A stretch of 64,000 nucleotides of DNA from Rhizomys pruinosus (GCA_009823505.1 VZQC01005558.1:55566-119565); one strand, 5' to 3'; positions 21,430 through 33,458 are shown, counted from the stretch's first letter. Program-made: numbers and translations. Notes: a model not told the origin generated them from the letters alone.

Positions 21430-21625
21430 TTTATCAGCCCTAGTAGATTCTGGGATGTTGTCCTGGCCAGATGAGCACAGCCTTATTGAGGCCTTTTTCT
21501 AAACTTACCCAACCAACTGCTCTAACATGTCTGACTTTTGGTGTATGAGATAATAAATGCTTAGGTTTTGACCTACTGACTTCTTGAGTAATTTTCTATA
21601 AAGCAATAGCAATAGAGAACCAATT
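21430..21625 (+). mobile_element. MLT1-like (ERVL-MaLR) LTR 3' end
   Basis: Contains 'gagataataaatgcttag', then 'acttcttgagtaattttcta' and 'agcaatagcaatagagaacc', the pattern of a MaLR LTR end (poly(A) signal, then 'acagcaatagataac'-type end). Diverged. Confidence 0.45.
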
Positions 21626-21766
21626 TACTGATTCAGGTCTTTTCTCAGATTCCTAGTCTCAATGAAATTATACCATCATCTGCCCATTTGTATAAGCCAA
21701 GACCCTTAGGCCCATCCAGGATACCACCTTCTTTATCACTTTACAATCAATTATGAAGTCATATTA

Positions 21767-22034
21767 AGAACTTACTCTCTGGGGCTGGAGAGATGGCCTA
21801 GCAGTTAAGAGTGCCGACTGCTCTTGCAGAGGACCTGAGTTCGATCCCCAGCACCCACATGGAGGCTGAGAACCGTCTGTAACTCCAATTCCAGGAGAAC
21901 TCCAGTTCCAGGGGAATCCGAGACCCTCTTCTGACCTCCGCGGCCTTGCACATCACGGGTGCACAAACCTACATGCAGACAGTACACTCATACACATAAA
22001 ATAAATAAAATTAAAAAAAAAAAGAACTTACTCT
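21767..22034 (+). mobile_element. B2 SINE with target-site duplication
   Basis: Near-full-length B2 (about 21781-22021) with duplicated internal block and A-rich tail, flanked by 'aagaacttactct' on both sides (left copy from about 21767, right copy from about 22022). Confidence 0.94.
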
Positions 22035-22529
22035 AACTAAGAGAAATCTATTCTGGTATTGGGGCACAACGAATGGAATTTAGTAAAAATTGTTAGGGAA
22101 TTTGAATTTTATTGAGAGGGCCAGAAACAGATTAGACTGGTGCGAAGAAGAAAGCACAGCGAGATGGAGAGTGGAGCAAATTAGAGCTCACCCATGTAGA
22201 AGAGTCAAAAAAACATCTCTGGTAAATTGTTACTTTAAAAAAATAATTTATTGCATCCACATGATGCATAGGGGAATGGCCCACATATTTGGCTTTGTTG
22301 GAGCAAACTCGTACAGCATGAATGTTTCTAATGTATGGTGTTGGCTATAATGGGTAACCATTATACAATTTCTATTTCTATTTCAGAGTATCTGGGAAGG
22401 TATTAGAAGCACAAGAGTGACAAGCACAAGAGTGACAAAAAGCAGGCCTAGATTTCAATGGAATCTCAATAACTATGGTGTGAGTGCAGATTTTTGAGTG
22501 GGAGGGATAGGAATGGAAGAGAGGAAAGA
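22035..22529. other. Unique noncoding sequence
   Basis: Nothing recognised. Confidence 0.4.
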
Positions 22530-23127
22530 AAATAAACTGAGGAGCATGAGGACCAGGGTGGTGGAGCTAGAGGTGGTCTCACAAGGTAAATGAGGGGGAT
22601 GGGGTGAAGTTAGAGGTGGTCTCATAAGGTGATGAGGTGGAGTTAGAGGTGGTCTCATAAGGTGATGAGGTGGAGTTAGAGGTGGTCTCATAAGATAAAT
22701 GAGGGGGATAAGGTGGAGTTAGAGGTGGTCTCATAAGGTAAACGATGGGGATGAGGACCAGATAAATGATGGTGATGAGGTGGAGTTAGAGGTGGTCTCA
22801 TAAGGTAAATGAGGGGGATGAGGTGGAGTTAGAGGTGGTCTCATAAAATAAATGAGGGGGATGAGGTGGAGTTAGAGGTGGTCTCATAAAATAAATGAGG
22901 GGGATGAGGTGGAGTTAGAGGTGGTCTCATAAGGTAAATGATGGCGACAAGGTGGAGTTAGAGGTAGTCTCATAAGGTAAATGAGGGGGATGCGGACCAG
23001 AGTGATGGAGTTAGATGTGGTCTCATAAGGTAAATGATGGGGGTGAGGTGGAATTAGAGGTAGTCTCATCAGGTAAATGATGGGGAGGAGGACCAGAGTG
23101 ATGGAGTTAGAGATGGTCTCATAAGGC
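22530..23127 (+). repeat. Minisatellite with 33/43/53-bp units
   Basis: Thirteen copies of a core 'ggtctcataaggtaaatgag' followed by 'gatgaggtggagttagaggt'. Unit lengths between successive 'gtctca' cores are 43, 33, 33, 43, about 67, 43, 43, 43, 43, 53, 43 and 53 bp. Units differ by loss of the 'aaatgagggg' decamer or gain of a 'gaccagagtg'-type block. Antisense open frames of 72 and 81 aa (Pro/Thr/His-rich) are consequences of units divisible by 3 nowhere but in the 33-mers. Confidence 0.95.
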
Positions 23128-23534
23128 ATTGTTTTGGATAGATTTTAAGGTCTCACTGCAAATCAGCAATTGATGGTCTGTATCAAAGATGTCTTTTGGA
23201 GATGTTGAGATGTTCTGTTAGACCTGGGGGAGGTTCGTCAGTCTAGTTTGGTCTTTCCACTTACATGTTAAGCCCTTCTCCTCTTCTATAAATCACAGTC
23301 CCAGTTCTTTCCTGCAAATGTAACTCTCCAGAACTCCAGTGACTCCTTCAGAACTCATTAAAAATGCTCTGTTAAGAGAGCTCTGATTACAATGATTTTG
23401 GGGGAGCTATGCTGCTGACCTGGCTGACATTCTGAGTTATATCAACCAACATATTCTTCCTAGTAGACTAGAATCCATCTCAACACATAAATCGTGAGTA
23501 TTACAGTAGCTCATCATATGTACTAAGTTCAGAT

Positions 23535-23720
23535 GGACCATTTCTTGATTTCTTTTATAACAACCTTAGGAAGTATGTGCTTTTGTTATGACAATTTCAT
23601 AGTGAAGGGAAAATAAGAGCTTGAAAAGTTAAAGCAGTAAACCCATAATCACTAGTGTTAGTAAGAGGTAGGGACAGAATTTGTATGTAATCCTGATTCC
23701 AAAGGTCCCTGTCCAGTAGA
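23535..23720 (+). mobile_element. MIR SINE
   Basis: Pattern of a MIR core: 'caaccttaggaagtatgtgc', 'cataatcactagtgttagta', 'aatcctgattccaaaggtcc'. Old and diverged. Confidence 0.65.
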
Positions 23721-23807
23721 ATTACGTCCCAAGAAACTATTTTGTCTGTTGTTCTTTCATGTATATTTGCTTACAGTGAGACTGTGTCTGTTTTACTGTT
23801 AAATAAA

Positions 23808-24045
23808 TTTTTAAAATATTTTATTTATTTTTATTTTTATGTGTATGAATGTATTGCCTGTATGTATGTAAGTGTGCTCATGTCATGCAATGTCCACAGA
23901 GGTAAGAAGAGGGCATAGGATCTGCTGGAACTGGAGTTATGGATGGTTGTTAACCATCATGGTCTTGTAGGTGCTTGGGAAGCAAACCCCGGTCCTCTGC
24001 AAAAGCAGCCAGTGCTCTTAACTGCTGAGCCATCTCTCCAGACCC
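23808..24045 (-). mobile_element. B2 SINE
   Basis: Antisense B2 from the AT-rich tail to 'tgctgagccatctctccaga'. Confidence 0.9.
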
Positions 24046-24172
24046 CTTTTAAAAAATATTTATTATTTTTATAAATAATTTTTCTAAAGTTGTCCATGTG
24101 AGGAATAAAAATACTTACTTGATAAATGTTAATGATAAATGACATTCACTGAGTTCAAGATCCATACTTAGA

Positions 24173-24356
24173 AATGGTAGGAATTTGAGCTGGGCGTGGT
24201 GGCGCATGCCTTTAATCCTAGCACTTGGGAGGCAGAGGCAGGCAGATATTTTTGAGTTCAAGGCCAGCCTGGTCTACAATGTGAGTTCCAGGACAGCTGG
24301 GGCTACAGGGAGACCCCATCTCGAAAAGAACCCCCCCCAAAAAGAAGTGGTAGGAA
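24173..24356 (+). mobile_element. B1 SINE with target-site duplication
   Basis: Full-length B1 (about 24190-24342) from 'gctgggcgtggtggcgcatg' to the poly-A, flanked by 'agaaatggtaggaattt' and 'aagaagtggtaggaattt'. Confidence 0.93.
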
Positions 24357-24359
24357 TTT

Positions 24360-25065
24360 AAATGAATACAGCTATTGCAGAAAATATTATAGTTCCTCCT
24401 CAAAAAATTTAAAATAGAACTTCCATATGATACAGCATACTTCCATATGATACTCCTAGGTTTATATCCCAAGAAAGTGAAATAACCACATTAATGAGAT
24501 ATCTCTCTCCCTATGTTCATTGTAGTATTATTCAGAGTAACCCAGCAATGGAATCAACAAAATATCCACCAGCAGATGAATGGATAAAGAAGACATTGCA
24601 TGTGTGCACACTAGGTAGATTTTAGAAAGAAAAGATCTGGCCATTTAAAGACCATGAATGCACTTGGAAGATTTTATATTAAGTTATATCAACCAGGCAC
24701 AACAGTACTGGGTAATCTCATTTTTTTCTTTAGAGTCTAAAAAAATTGAACTCTGGGCTGGAGAGATGGCTCAGTGGTTAAGAGCGCCGGCTGACTGCTC
24801 TTGCAGAGGACCTGGGCTCGATTCCCAGCACCCACATAGTGGCTAAGAACCATCTTTAACTCCAGTTCTAGAGGAATCCAACGCCCTCTTTTGACCTCTG
24901 CGGCATTGCACGACACAGGTGCACCAACCTACATGCAGACAGTACACTCATACACATAAAAAAAAAAAGAGCAAAATAAAATCTTCAAAAAAATTGAACT
25001 CATAGAAGTAGTAAAGAGTATAATAGTTATTGCTAGAAACTATGGTAAGACTAGCAAAAGAATAA
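24360..25065 (+). mobile_element. L1M ORF2 3' end, split by a B2
   Basis: Old mammalian L1: 'acttccatatgatacagca', 'ggtttatatcccaagaaagt', 'cagatgaatggataaagaag' (C-terminal ORF2), continuing after the B2 with 'ttgaactcatagaagtagta'. The B2 (24754-24986) lies between two copies of 'aaaaaaattgaactc'. Confidence 0.75.
24739..25001 (+). mobile_element. B2 SINE with target-site duplication
   Basis: B2 of the single-block type (no internal duplication), flanked by perfect 15-bp repeats 'aaaaaaattgaactc' at 24739-24753 and 24987-25001. Confidence 0.95.
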
Positions 25066-25178
25066 GATTCAGTCAGAAAGGATAAGTTATAATAATTTCC
25101 AAACCCATCCATTTTAACCCAGACTCCCAAAGACAAATACCACGTTTTCTTTCATATGCATATTCTAGATTTTCATTT

Positions 25179-25180
<2 letters not shown>
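25066..25180. other. Unique noncoding sequence
   Basis: Nothing recognised. Confidence 0.4.

Positions 25181-25212
<32 letters not shown>
25181..25212 (+). repeat. (GT)n microsatellite
   Basis: Sixteen GT units. Confidence 0.97.
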
Positions 25213-25213
<1 letters not shown>

Positions 25214-25541
25214 GATCTTGAAAGTAGAGTGACAACCATGAGAGGGGGAAAGGATATTTTAAGGAAAAGGGAGGGTAATAGAATACATAATAAATTAATA
25301 AAAAGGGGGCTGGGGTGGAGGGAGCCTGGGAAGGTACAAGGGGAGCATGGCAGAAAAGTGGGAGGCAGATCATCAGAAGAGAGTGCATGTGAAAACATCA
25401 GCGTGAAGACACTACTGTATTTACTAACTAAAAACAAATAAGAGAAAAGATAAAAGAGACATACATGTTCTCACCAGAAAAATAAAAAGTACATGAAATT
25501 GAAATGACACACATGTGAATTAGATTGATTTGCCATTCTAT
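25213..25541. other. Purine-rich unique sequence
   Basis: Between two microsatellites; possibly a diverged L1 3' UTR ('ggctggggtggagggagcct'), not proven. Confidence 0.35.

Positions 25542-25600
<59 letters not shown>
25542..25600 (+). repeat. (TA)n(TG)n compound microsatellite
   Basis: About 10 TA then about 20 TG units. Confidence 0.97.
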
Positions 25601-25602
<2 letters not shown>

Positions 25603-26439
25603 TTCAAGGCATCCCATTGTGTATGATGAATACATAAACTTTTGTTTGTCAATTAAAAATAGATGAACAAAAATCCAAAATATTAGAGAAGAAATATATG
25701 TGCACATATTTGTGTCTATATACATATCAATATATAGACTATATTTTTCAAAAGGTTATAAAATAGTGGCTATGTGCCTTCAGTTAGTTTAAGAAATAAA
25801 ACATTACTTTCTAATTTACAAAAATCGAATCCTAATAAAAGCTGACTATGAAAAATTTCTTTACTAACTGTTCAGTCCCAAATAACCTAATTTTTGTGGG
25901 GAACTGGCATGGCGCTAATTGTAGATAGCACTATCAGAATAGCTGCTCCATTTGAGTGATGCACATTGAGTAACTGGGATGAGAGGCTAATGTGACATTT
26001 CTCATTGGACTGTCCACATTCTAAATTGTATTGTCTTAAACTCCTGCTGCTATAATTTACATTATGAGCTATCAGAAATCTCTATCATCCAGGTATTCTT
26101 TTATAGAGAAAATAAAGTTCAGAAGTCAAAATAAGAGGAATGTCTGTGTGTATCTATAATTCTTAGATGTTTGCTTTCCTGTTTTAAAACAGGTGCTATT
26201 CCATTACAGATAATGATTGCGATACCATTATCCCAATAGTCCATTTGCCTTCTTTTCATTATGAGACGATGTTTAGCAAGTATTTTGCCTTCCTTGAAGA
26301 AAATCATTATTACTGTGATGATGATAGTGATGATTGCTGTTTTTAGTATTTTCTTCTTTGTAGAATATAGAGAAAAATACCTCAAAACAGAGCGATCTAT
26401 ACTATTTATCTCTCTCCCTACTTCTTTCTCCTCTTTCTT
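25601..26439. other. Unique AT-rich sequence
   Basis: Nothing recognised. Confidence 0.4.
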
Positions 26440-26612
26440 TCTCTCTGATAGGGCCTCTTATATTCCAGGCTGGCCTCAAACTTGCTATTTAGCTGAGGTT
26501 GACCTTGAACTTCTGATCTTCCTGTCTTAACCTTCATAGTATTTGGATCAAAGATACGTGAGGGTTGGCTCAGGACTTCATGAATGCTAGATGAGCACTC
26601 TGCCAGATGAGC
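26440..26612 (-). mobile_element. B4-type SINE (B1-like plus ID-like)
   Basis: Antisense: a B1-like part ('ttccaggctggcctcaaac', 'gaggttgaccttgaacttct') followed by an ID-like part ('ttcatgaatgctagatgagc', 'gccagatgagct'). That fusion is the structure of rodent B4. Confidence 0.7.
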
Positions 26613-26714
26613 TATTCTCTATTCTATTCTATTCTATTCTATTCTATTCTATTCTATTCTATTCTATTCTATTCTATTCTATTCTATTCTATTCTATTCT
26701 ATTCTATTCTATTC
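26613..26714 (+). repeat. (ATTCT)n pentanucleotide array
   Basis: About 20 nearly pure ATTCT units directly next to the B4 head. Confidence 0.98.
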
Positions 26715-26929
26715 GTCTCTAGTCCTATATTTCTTCATGTAAAACCAGTCGGAGATGCTGATATTTTTCAGACATTTTGACAGAATGTTCAAAATTGTAT
26801 TCTAAAGAGACTGGGGACTTCCAGTGGCGACTCCAGCCACCTTTCTTAGCAAACAAAGTGTGCAGTTTTAGGCCTAATATTTCTCTAATGTAGTTAATTA
26901 TCAAATCCAGATAGAAGATTTTGATTCTT

Positions 26930-27035
26930 TGAAATAGATCCCAGCATGTATCAGATTCACAATGTATCCCAGGCTGGCTCCAACTTCTTCATCTCCTTAG
27001 TGCTTGGGTTACAGGCATGTCCCACAACACCTGAC
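26930..27035 (-). mobile_element. Diverged B1/PB1-like SINE fragment
   Basis: 'tcccaggctggctccaactt' and 'gcttgggttacaggcatgtc' resemble antisense B1 family sequence. Confidence 0.6.
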
Positions 27036-28665
27036 TTCCATTGAGGATGCTTTTGAAAATCAGCATAGGCATCATGAACTCTACTCTTCTCATTTAGAGC
27101 TTGAGCAGTTGTTTCTGTCCATAGACTAAAAGACACAGAAACACCCTTTAATGCCATGTCTTCATAGTGCAGATTTTTTCTTTATTCCTCCAAGTTAGAC
27201 AGACATGGGAAGATTGCAGTCAGTTAGATCTGGATTGATTGATTCTCGTAACCCTTTTCTCAAAAATCCTTTCCTGGTAGATTGTAGTGTTTAGCTCTTT
27301 CCAAGAACAGGATCTGACCAGTGCATCACAGGCAATTCATTCTTTCTGCAGGTTCTTAGAAAAAGAAAAAGCTAAAATATTGATCCTGCTTGTCCATCTT
27401 TCCCTCCTTATGAGTTATTCCTAGAGAAAATAGCATGGGAAGGGAAGATATTCTGTTGTACTAGGAGATTCTAGGTGAGGGAGTTAAGGATTAAAGAAGT
27501 AAAATAGGAATTTTCATGCTTTCTTTCTCTCTTGTTTTTACTGTGCTGTATTTATTCATTTGTAATGTTGGGAGAAAATATGATTTATAAGAACAAGAAT
27601 TTCTTTTTCTTTTTTTTTTACCGTTTGAAATCATGTAGATTTTTTAATGAAGCTTAAAATTGTAAATAAGGTCTGTTTGTGAATGGGATAGGATATAGGA
27701 CTTATCATTTTTAACAAATAAGTAAAAGTTACAAAAAGCATATGGCCTGCAACATTTTTAGTACTATGGAATTAATTTCTCTGAACAACTGTTATATTAT
27801 TAAAGCAGATGCTGACTTTCTAAAAAAGCAGTTTCTAAAATACCAATCCAATTAAATATAGTCATTTCCAATTAATTGTTTAATCTTGGGGCTTAATTGA
27901 TTACTTTTGTTCTGTTAATGGGGAATTTCAAGATAATGGTAAGTTTTTAAATACTTCAATGGACAATATATAAGAAAAATAATAAATGAGCACACACAGT
28001 GGCCCAGTGAGACATTAACAAACTACAGCCCCTTACCTGCTCTGATACACTTAGAAATCTGAGCTTTAAACCAAGTCATCTTTCCTGGCCTTTTTCATTC
28101 TCATCCCTATACATACTTATGATTACATTATATTGTTTTGCTGAAAACAGTTTCCCTTACCAATTCCGTGCTCTTACCTTTCCCACTTCAATCTGAAAAT
28201 CCTATTAGAATTTGCATTTCTTTTCTCTACTTCATTCCGATTTTTGGTTTGCATAATCATATAGTAAATTTCATATGTGATAGCACTCTGAGTCATACCC
28301 TGCTACATAGTTTTGAAGTCTGGGAAGTCCAAGACTCTGGTGAATCTAGTGTCCTGGGATAGATAGCCTTTGCTTCTGAGATGGGCTGGAACTTGAGAGG
28401 GGACATTGTTGTGTCCTCACATAGCAGGAGAGGAGGAGTGTCTGCCCAGATCGATTTGGATCATTCGTAAAGCTGAGATCCCACTTATGTGTCTGCCAGG
28501 TTCATGGTGTAATCGCCTTGTAACAACCACACATCTTAACACTATTACATTGCTGATTAAATTTAAGTAGAAGAGTTTTTGCGACAGCATGACATAGCAT
28601 ATCCTTTTGTTGCAAAATTAGACTTCGAAATTCATGACAGTTTTTAATTCAAAACACCATGTGCC
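27036..28665. other. Unique AT-rich sequence with homeobox-like motif cluster
   Basis: No coding frame recognised. 27830-27960 contains several TAAT/ATTA cores (for instance 'ccaattaattgtttaat' and 'gcttaattgattac'). Possibly a conserved noncoding element; conservation cannot be judged here. Confidence 0.35.
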
Positions 28666-28669
28666 ATGC

Positions 28670-28775
28670 TGTTTTGTTTTACTTATATTGTCTCATTTAG
28701 AATCCAAACCAACTCTATGACAGAGATAAATATTCCCAGGGCAGGACACTAAGGTCAGGAGCCTCTTCATGGGTC
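28670..28775 (+). mobile_element. MIR-like SINE fragment
   Basis: 'accaactctatgacagagat' then 'gcaggacactaaggtcagga' resemble the MIR core. A further scrap may lie at 29108-29140. Confidence 0.45.
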
Positions 28776-30699
28776 TGTGATCTATGGAACTTCATAGCTT
28801 TTTCTGGGCTGGAGGAAGTTGCATTTGGTTTAATGTTCTGTCTTTCATTTTACATTAGACCTTAGGAGATGAGCACTGTGTTCTCACAGAGTGAGTAGCA
28901 GATGAGCCAAAGGAAATGAACAGAGTCTAGCAAGTTACACAGCTCACCAAGGCACTGAAAACTCGACAATAATTGGTTGGTTTATGTGAGTCCACGCCAG
29001 GTGATTGGGAGTGGTTTTTGTTTCAAATCTGTCTACTCAGGATCAACAGAATATATTGACATTGAGCTCACACAGAGATACTTTAAGGCATTTTTTTTTC
29101 TTTGTTCCATTGAACAGAGGAGGAAACCAAGTATCATGAAAGGTAAGGACCTGGAGGCAGGCCAGACCTCCAGTCTAGTACTATTCTAAGAATTTCTTTT
29201 CTTACTGATCTTCTTTTCTTGGAAAATTCTATTAAGCTTGAATGTTGTTAGAAATTAACAGAATAAATTAAGAAAGATGTAGAAAAAAGCTATCTTTTGC
29301 TTTGGGAAATTAAACTTTATAGTAGGACTACTGTTTAATGATTCATCCATTTTGTTATTCTTATAGTTAATAGGATTATGATTTTACCATGTACAATTTT
29401 AAACTGTGAAAATCTTGTTAGTTTTGTTCTATACTAAAATTCCAAATTGAGGTACCAAGTATATTAAAAGCATAAACTTCTTGGTAAGGAATTTGGGCTC
29501 ATCTTTTACTTTTTTTGCATTTTGACAAGGCTAGAGATGGTTTGAGTTCCTCTGAGTGGTGAACTGCATCATAGACTGAGAGGGACAATAGATAGCTTGT
29601 TTTTCTCAACCAGATAGACAGTACTTTTCTGCTTTTATAATGATCAGTGTCTCCAACATTGTTAAAATAAATGCCTTTCCAGCACAGTAGATGTTTTCAT
29701 GATTTACAATTATGAGATAGTTTTCTATGCACAACAAAGTAACCCATTCCTTCTATATGCCCTTTATTAAGATTGGTGAATTTAATTCCATTCCATAGAA
29801 TTGTATTGCTCCTCAAGGCAGACTTTAAGCCAGGAGCTACAGACCCAGAGGTGAATCTGACCTAGACCCTGATTTTAATAAGGTCACTGGAACATCAACA
29901 CATAAGCAGAGAGGGACTGAATGACCCCACAGGAGAACACAGAGGCCTTCCCAGAGGAGTATTCTGCATGCAGACTGTGACATTGGAGGGGGCATTATTC
30001 CTCAGGCTCAGAGGAGCTTAGGTCCAGGCACAGAGGCAGAACAGGGAGGAGGCTTGTCATGTTGTGAGGGGCAGGTACAGAGAGGAGCTCAGGGACCATG
30101 CAGACTCAGGTCTGGTTTTACCTGATGGGTGATGTGGCCAGTGAGGTTTGAGCTGAGAAAAGTAAACGTGAGGCTGCCTTCTGTGCTAGCACACAGCATG
30201 TTGTAGATTCCCAGTGAACCTCTCTAAGTATTTTTTGTGCCCTTCATATCCAGGAAGTACGTGAGCAGAACTAATTATTGCTACATTTCCAGATAGAATC
30301 TTTTATTTGGATGTGTGGTACAAGGATGCACAGCACTGGGCTTTTGTTTTAGTTTTAAAAATTTCTCCTCAATGTATTAGAATATAGAACAGGAAACCAA
30401 GTGAAATATGACATTTATTGCAAAAATTTAAGACAAGAAACTATTCTTGCATGGGATTATATTGACTGGACTGTTGGGATTTCAGGGTATTCTTTCTGAG
30501 TAGAGGTAGGCCTGATATTGCTGATCTTATCCACCGTCACGGGTCTGGGTGTTCTGAGTGGTATCTTGACTTCTACATTCTCATCTGATCCAGAGCTCAC
30601 TCGACTGAAATCTCGAACATTTCCATGAGGATGGCTGCACTGCCAGTGAACGAGGTCAGACTCCAGTCCTCAGACATCCTTCCCTGAAGCTCTTCTTCC
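28776..30699. other. Unique noncoding sequence
   Basis: No gene or repeat recognised. 29800-30170 is GC-richer than its surroundings. Confidence 0.4.
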
Positions 30700-31109
30700 T
30701 TAGAACACAGCTTTCAGAGACCTCGTGGCTGCTCATTCCCAGCCTGATCCTTGACACTCATGTCTCTCTTTGTCTCTGCATCCAGTAAGCTGCCAGTTGC
30801 TTTGACTCTGCACTTAGTTCTATCCATGTTTTGTTTTTGCTATGAATTCCCACACAGATGTCACCATTTCCTCCCTGGACCGTTATTGCTCTGGCCTCCC
30901 TAGTCACCCTCTGCCCATTTTCTTGTTCCCCTCTCCATATTGTAGTCAGAATGGTGGTATTAAGATAAAAATAGTCTTAATCTCCATTTTTTCCAGTCTC
31001 AACTAGAATGAAGCCCAAATTCCTATTGGAGACTGAATGAGTCTGTCCCTTGAATTTCTTCAACTTTACCTTAGTTCTGACTTGGAGTGGAGTACAGGCT
31101 TGCTACGTC

Positions 31110-31356
31110 CTTGAATGCATTTCTTGATTATTTATTTATATTTTACATTTATGAGTGGTTTTCCTACATGTATATAAGTGCACCCATGTGTAAAATGCTT
31201 GTGGAGGTCAGAAGAGGGCATAGGATCCCCTGGGAATAGAGTTATAGATAGTTATTAGCCACCATATGGATGCTGGGAACCAAATACCATTCCTGTAAGA
31301 ACAGACAGTGCTCTTAACTGAGCCATCTCTCCAACACCCCCCTGAATGCACTTCTG
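31110..31356 (-). mobile_element. B2 SINE inside L2
   Basis: Antisense B2 (about 31126-31341) flanked by 'cttgaatgcatttct' and 'cctgaatgcacttct', imperfect TSDs of an older insertion. Confidence 0.88.
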
Positions 31357-31403
31357 CAAAGACCACTGGGTTTCTATTAATCTTTCAGGACTCAAATGTT
31401 TCA

Positions 31404-31523
31404 TTTTAGGGAAGTCCTCCCTTAGACATCAATATAAATAGATCTCCTCAATATGATACCCTTTTTAGGGAAGTCCTCCCTTAGACATCAATATAAATAG
31501 ATCTCCTCAATATGATACCCTTT
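31404..31523 (+). repeat. Perfect tandem duplication, 59-bp period
   Basis: The block from 'ttttagggaagtcctccc' to 'atatgatacccttt' occurs twice head to tail with no mismatch (about 31404-31464 and 31463-31523). Confidence 0.95.
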
Positions 31524-31670
31524 CTCTAAGAACACTGTAAGCTTCAGTTACTGTTTATTTCTTCACTCACTGCCTCTCTCTGAGAAACATCTTAAGGACC
31601 AGGCTTGTCTGTCATTCATCTCTATCCCCAGGTCCTTATGTGATGCTTGATGTTCAATAAATATTAAATG

Positions 31671-32229
31671 TGTGAGATAATCAGAACTTAGCTCTGCTAA
31701 CATGTGGACTGTGCACTTTGAAGCTAGGCTTTGCTGAACGTCTCTGAGCATCTTCATCTTGCTTTGTTCCCATACTGGCAGCCTCTTCCTATAATGCTCC
31801 ATCCTTAGCACTTCCCCTCATTTCTGCTCAAGACCTGAATGGTTTCCACTGAAGTGCCACCCACTAATGGTGAGGGTGAAAGGCAAAGTGTGTGGGAGCC
31901 TGTATCTCCAGTAGCATGGTCTGATGCTTGCCACACATGAGATTTCTTTGAAGCTCTTCTCTTAAGTTTAAATTTGCATATTAATTTATAATTACTCCTT
32001 ATTTGTTTTACTATTAAAAGAATATGCTTAATGCCACTTTTTGACTTGCTCATATATCCTATATGTTCTGATTTGTGTATTTTTAAATGTTAACAGACTG
32101 CTACATCTGAGTCAGCTTAGGTTCTACATGATGGGTATGATTAGGAGGTATCAAAATGGTGCTGCGTGTTGTCCTACCACTTATATTGTGTGTAGATTTC
32201 AGAACTTACAGTGGCTTGAAAATGTGGAA
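31671..32229. other. Unique noncoding sequence
   Basis: Nothing recognised. Confidence 0.4.
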
Positions 32230-32440
32230 ACACTTTCAAACAACAGTCTATGTGTTAAGCACTCTTACAAAAACTTAAAATTTGTTAATTTTGTCTTCAC
32301 AACAAACACGTGACATAGGCTCATCACTATTATCATGACTGACATCGCCTTTATTTCCAAATGAAGAAATGGAGGCATGGAGGCAGTAAGATAATGACAG
32401 GCAGTGTCCCAGATGGATTCCAAACCTGGAATGTGGAGCT
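32230..32440 (+). mobile_element. MIR SINE
   Basis: 'ctatgtgttaagcactctta', 'cttcacaacaaacacgtgac', 'aatgaagaaatggaggcatg', 'ggattccaaacctgga' follow the MIR consensus in order. Confidence 0.75.
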
Positions 32441-32729
32441 CTGGGCTTTGAGTGGTTGGGTCCTACAATGTCACCTCTGGTGGGACTAGCAATGTTAAAT
32501 AACAGAGCCAAGTCTGTATTGACAAGTTGCTTGTTGAACTCTGTGTTTTCAAAGTTATAGTCTGGCATCTCTTAAAATTGGAACATAATATTTTAAATTT
32601 AACTTTAATTTTAATGTTATCTTAATTTTGACACATTTTATGTATAGGAAAGAGATTTCTTCAGTTTGGGCATAAATTGTTTTGCTTTTCAATTGTGATG
32701 TTATAATTTGACTCTCTTAATGAGCCCTA

Positions 32730-33175
32730 GAACTAACTTACCACTTACTTTCAGATGTGGTAATTAATGTATATGGATGGAAGGTACATATTCATATTTT
32801 AGACTAATATAAAATGAAAAGAAAAAAAGTGCAAACTCTTAAACATATATCGGAGTTGACATACATTTTATTCCTGGAGAACATAATTCTGGTACATATA
32901 TGATGTGTATATAGGCATACTTTGGAGCAACACAATTGGGAGGGAACCACAACAACATAAGGACTGGGTCAAAGAATGGACTGATGTAGTTAAATTCTGC
33001 CCAAAACAATAAACCGTTGCAGAGAAAAACTTTAAAAAGACTGAGAGAAAGATGCAGGACATGTATGGCAGAATGTAGGAACTGGGGCAGGTAAGAAGAA
33101 GGGAATATATCTAAATTGAACTGAAAAATGATGTCTGAAATACACAAAACATCAAGAAAAGTATTATATTAAAAA
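32730..33175 (+). mobile_element. L1 3' UTR (type C)
   Basis: Contains 'tatatggatggaaggtacat', 'atattttagactaatataaa', 'gagagaaagatgcaggacat' and the terminal 'tgaaatacacaaaacatcaa', shared with the 35.3 kb and 53.2-53.5 kb copies. The G-rich run is reduced. Confidence 0.82.
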
Positions 33176-33411
33176 AGAGCGGTTGGACAGTAAAAAGAGT
33201 GGAGAAGAAAGTTAACAAGGGAAGGCAGAAAAATCCCATAGGGGCTACACTGTGGATTACCTAGTAGGTCACTCTTATGAGTTGAAATTTGTTCCCTCAG
33301 AAGATATGTTGATGCTCTAACCCTTATTGAGAATGCAACTTTACTTGGAAATAGTCTTACAAACGTAAACCACTTAAAAATTGTTTAGCTTTTAAAGACT
33401 TTTTAATAGTG

Positions 33412-33458
<47 letters not shown>

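Larger units (their letters stand above)
30700..31670 (+). mobile_element. L2 LINE 3' end, split by a B2
   Basis: L2-type 3' sequence: 'tcaactagaatgaagcccaaa', 'ctcaaatgtttcattttagg', 'gaacactgtaagcttcag', 'atccccaggtcc', and the end 'atgttcaataaatattaaat'. A tandem 59-bp duplication lies within it at 31404-31523. Confidence 0.68.

Noticed and set aside
22473..23129. Pro/His-rich repeat proteins on the minus strand of the minisatellite, and a CRISPR-like look
   Set aside because: The frames follow from the tandem array and break with 43 and 53-bp units. Repeats are contiguous without unique spacers, and the DNA is mammalian.
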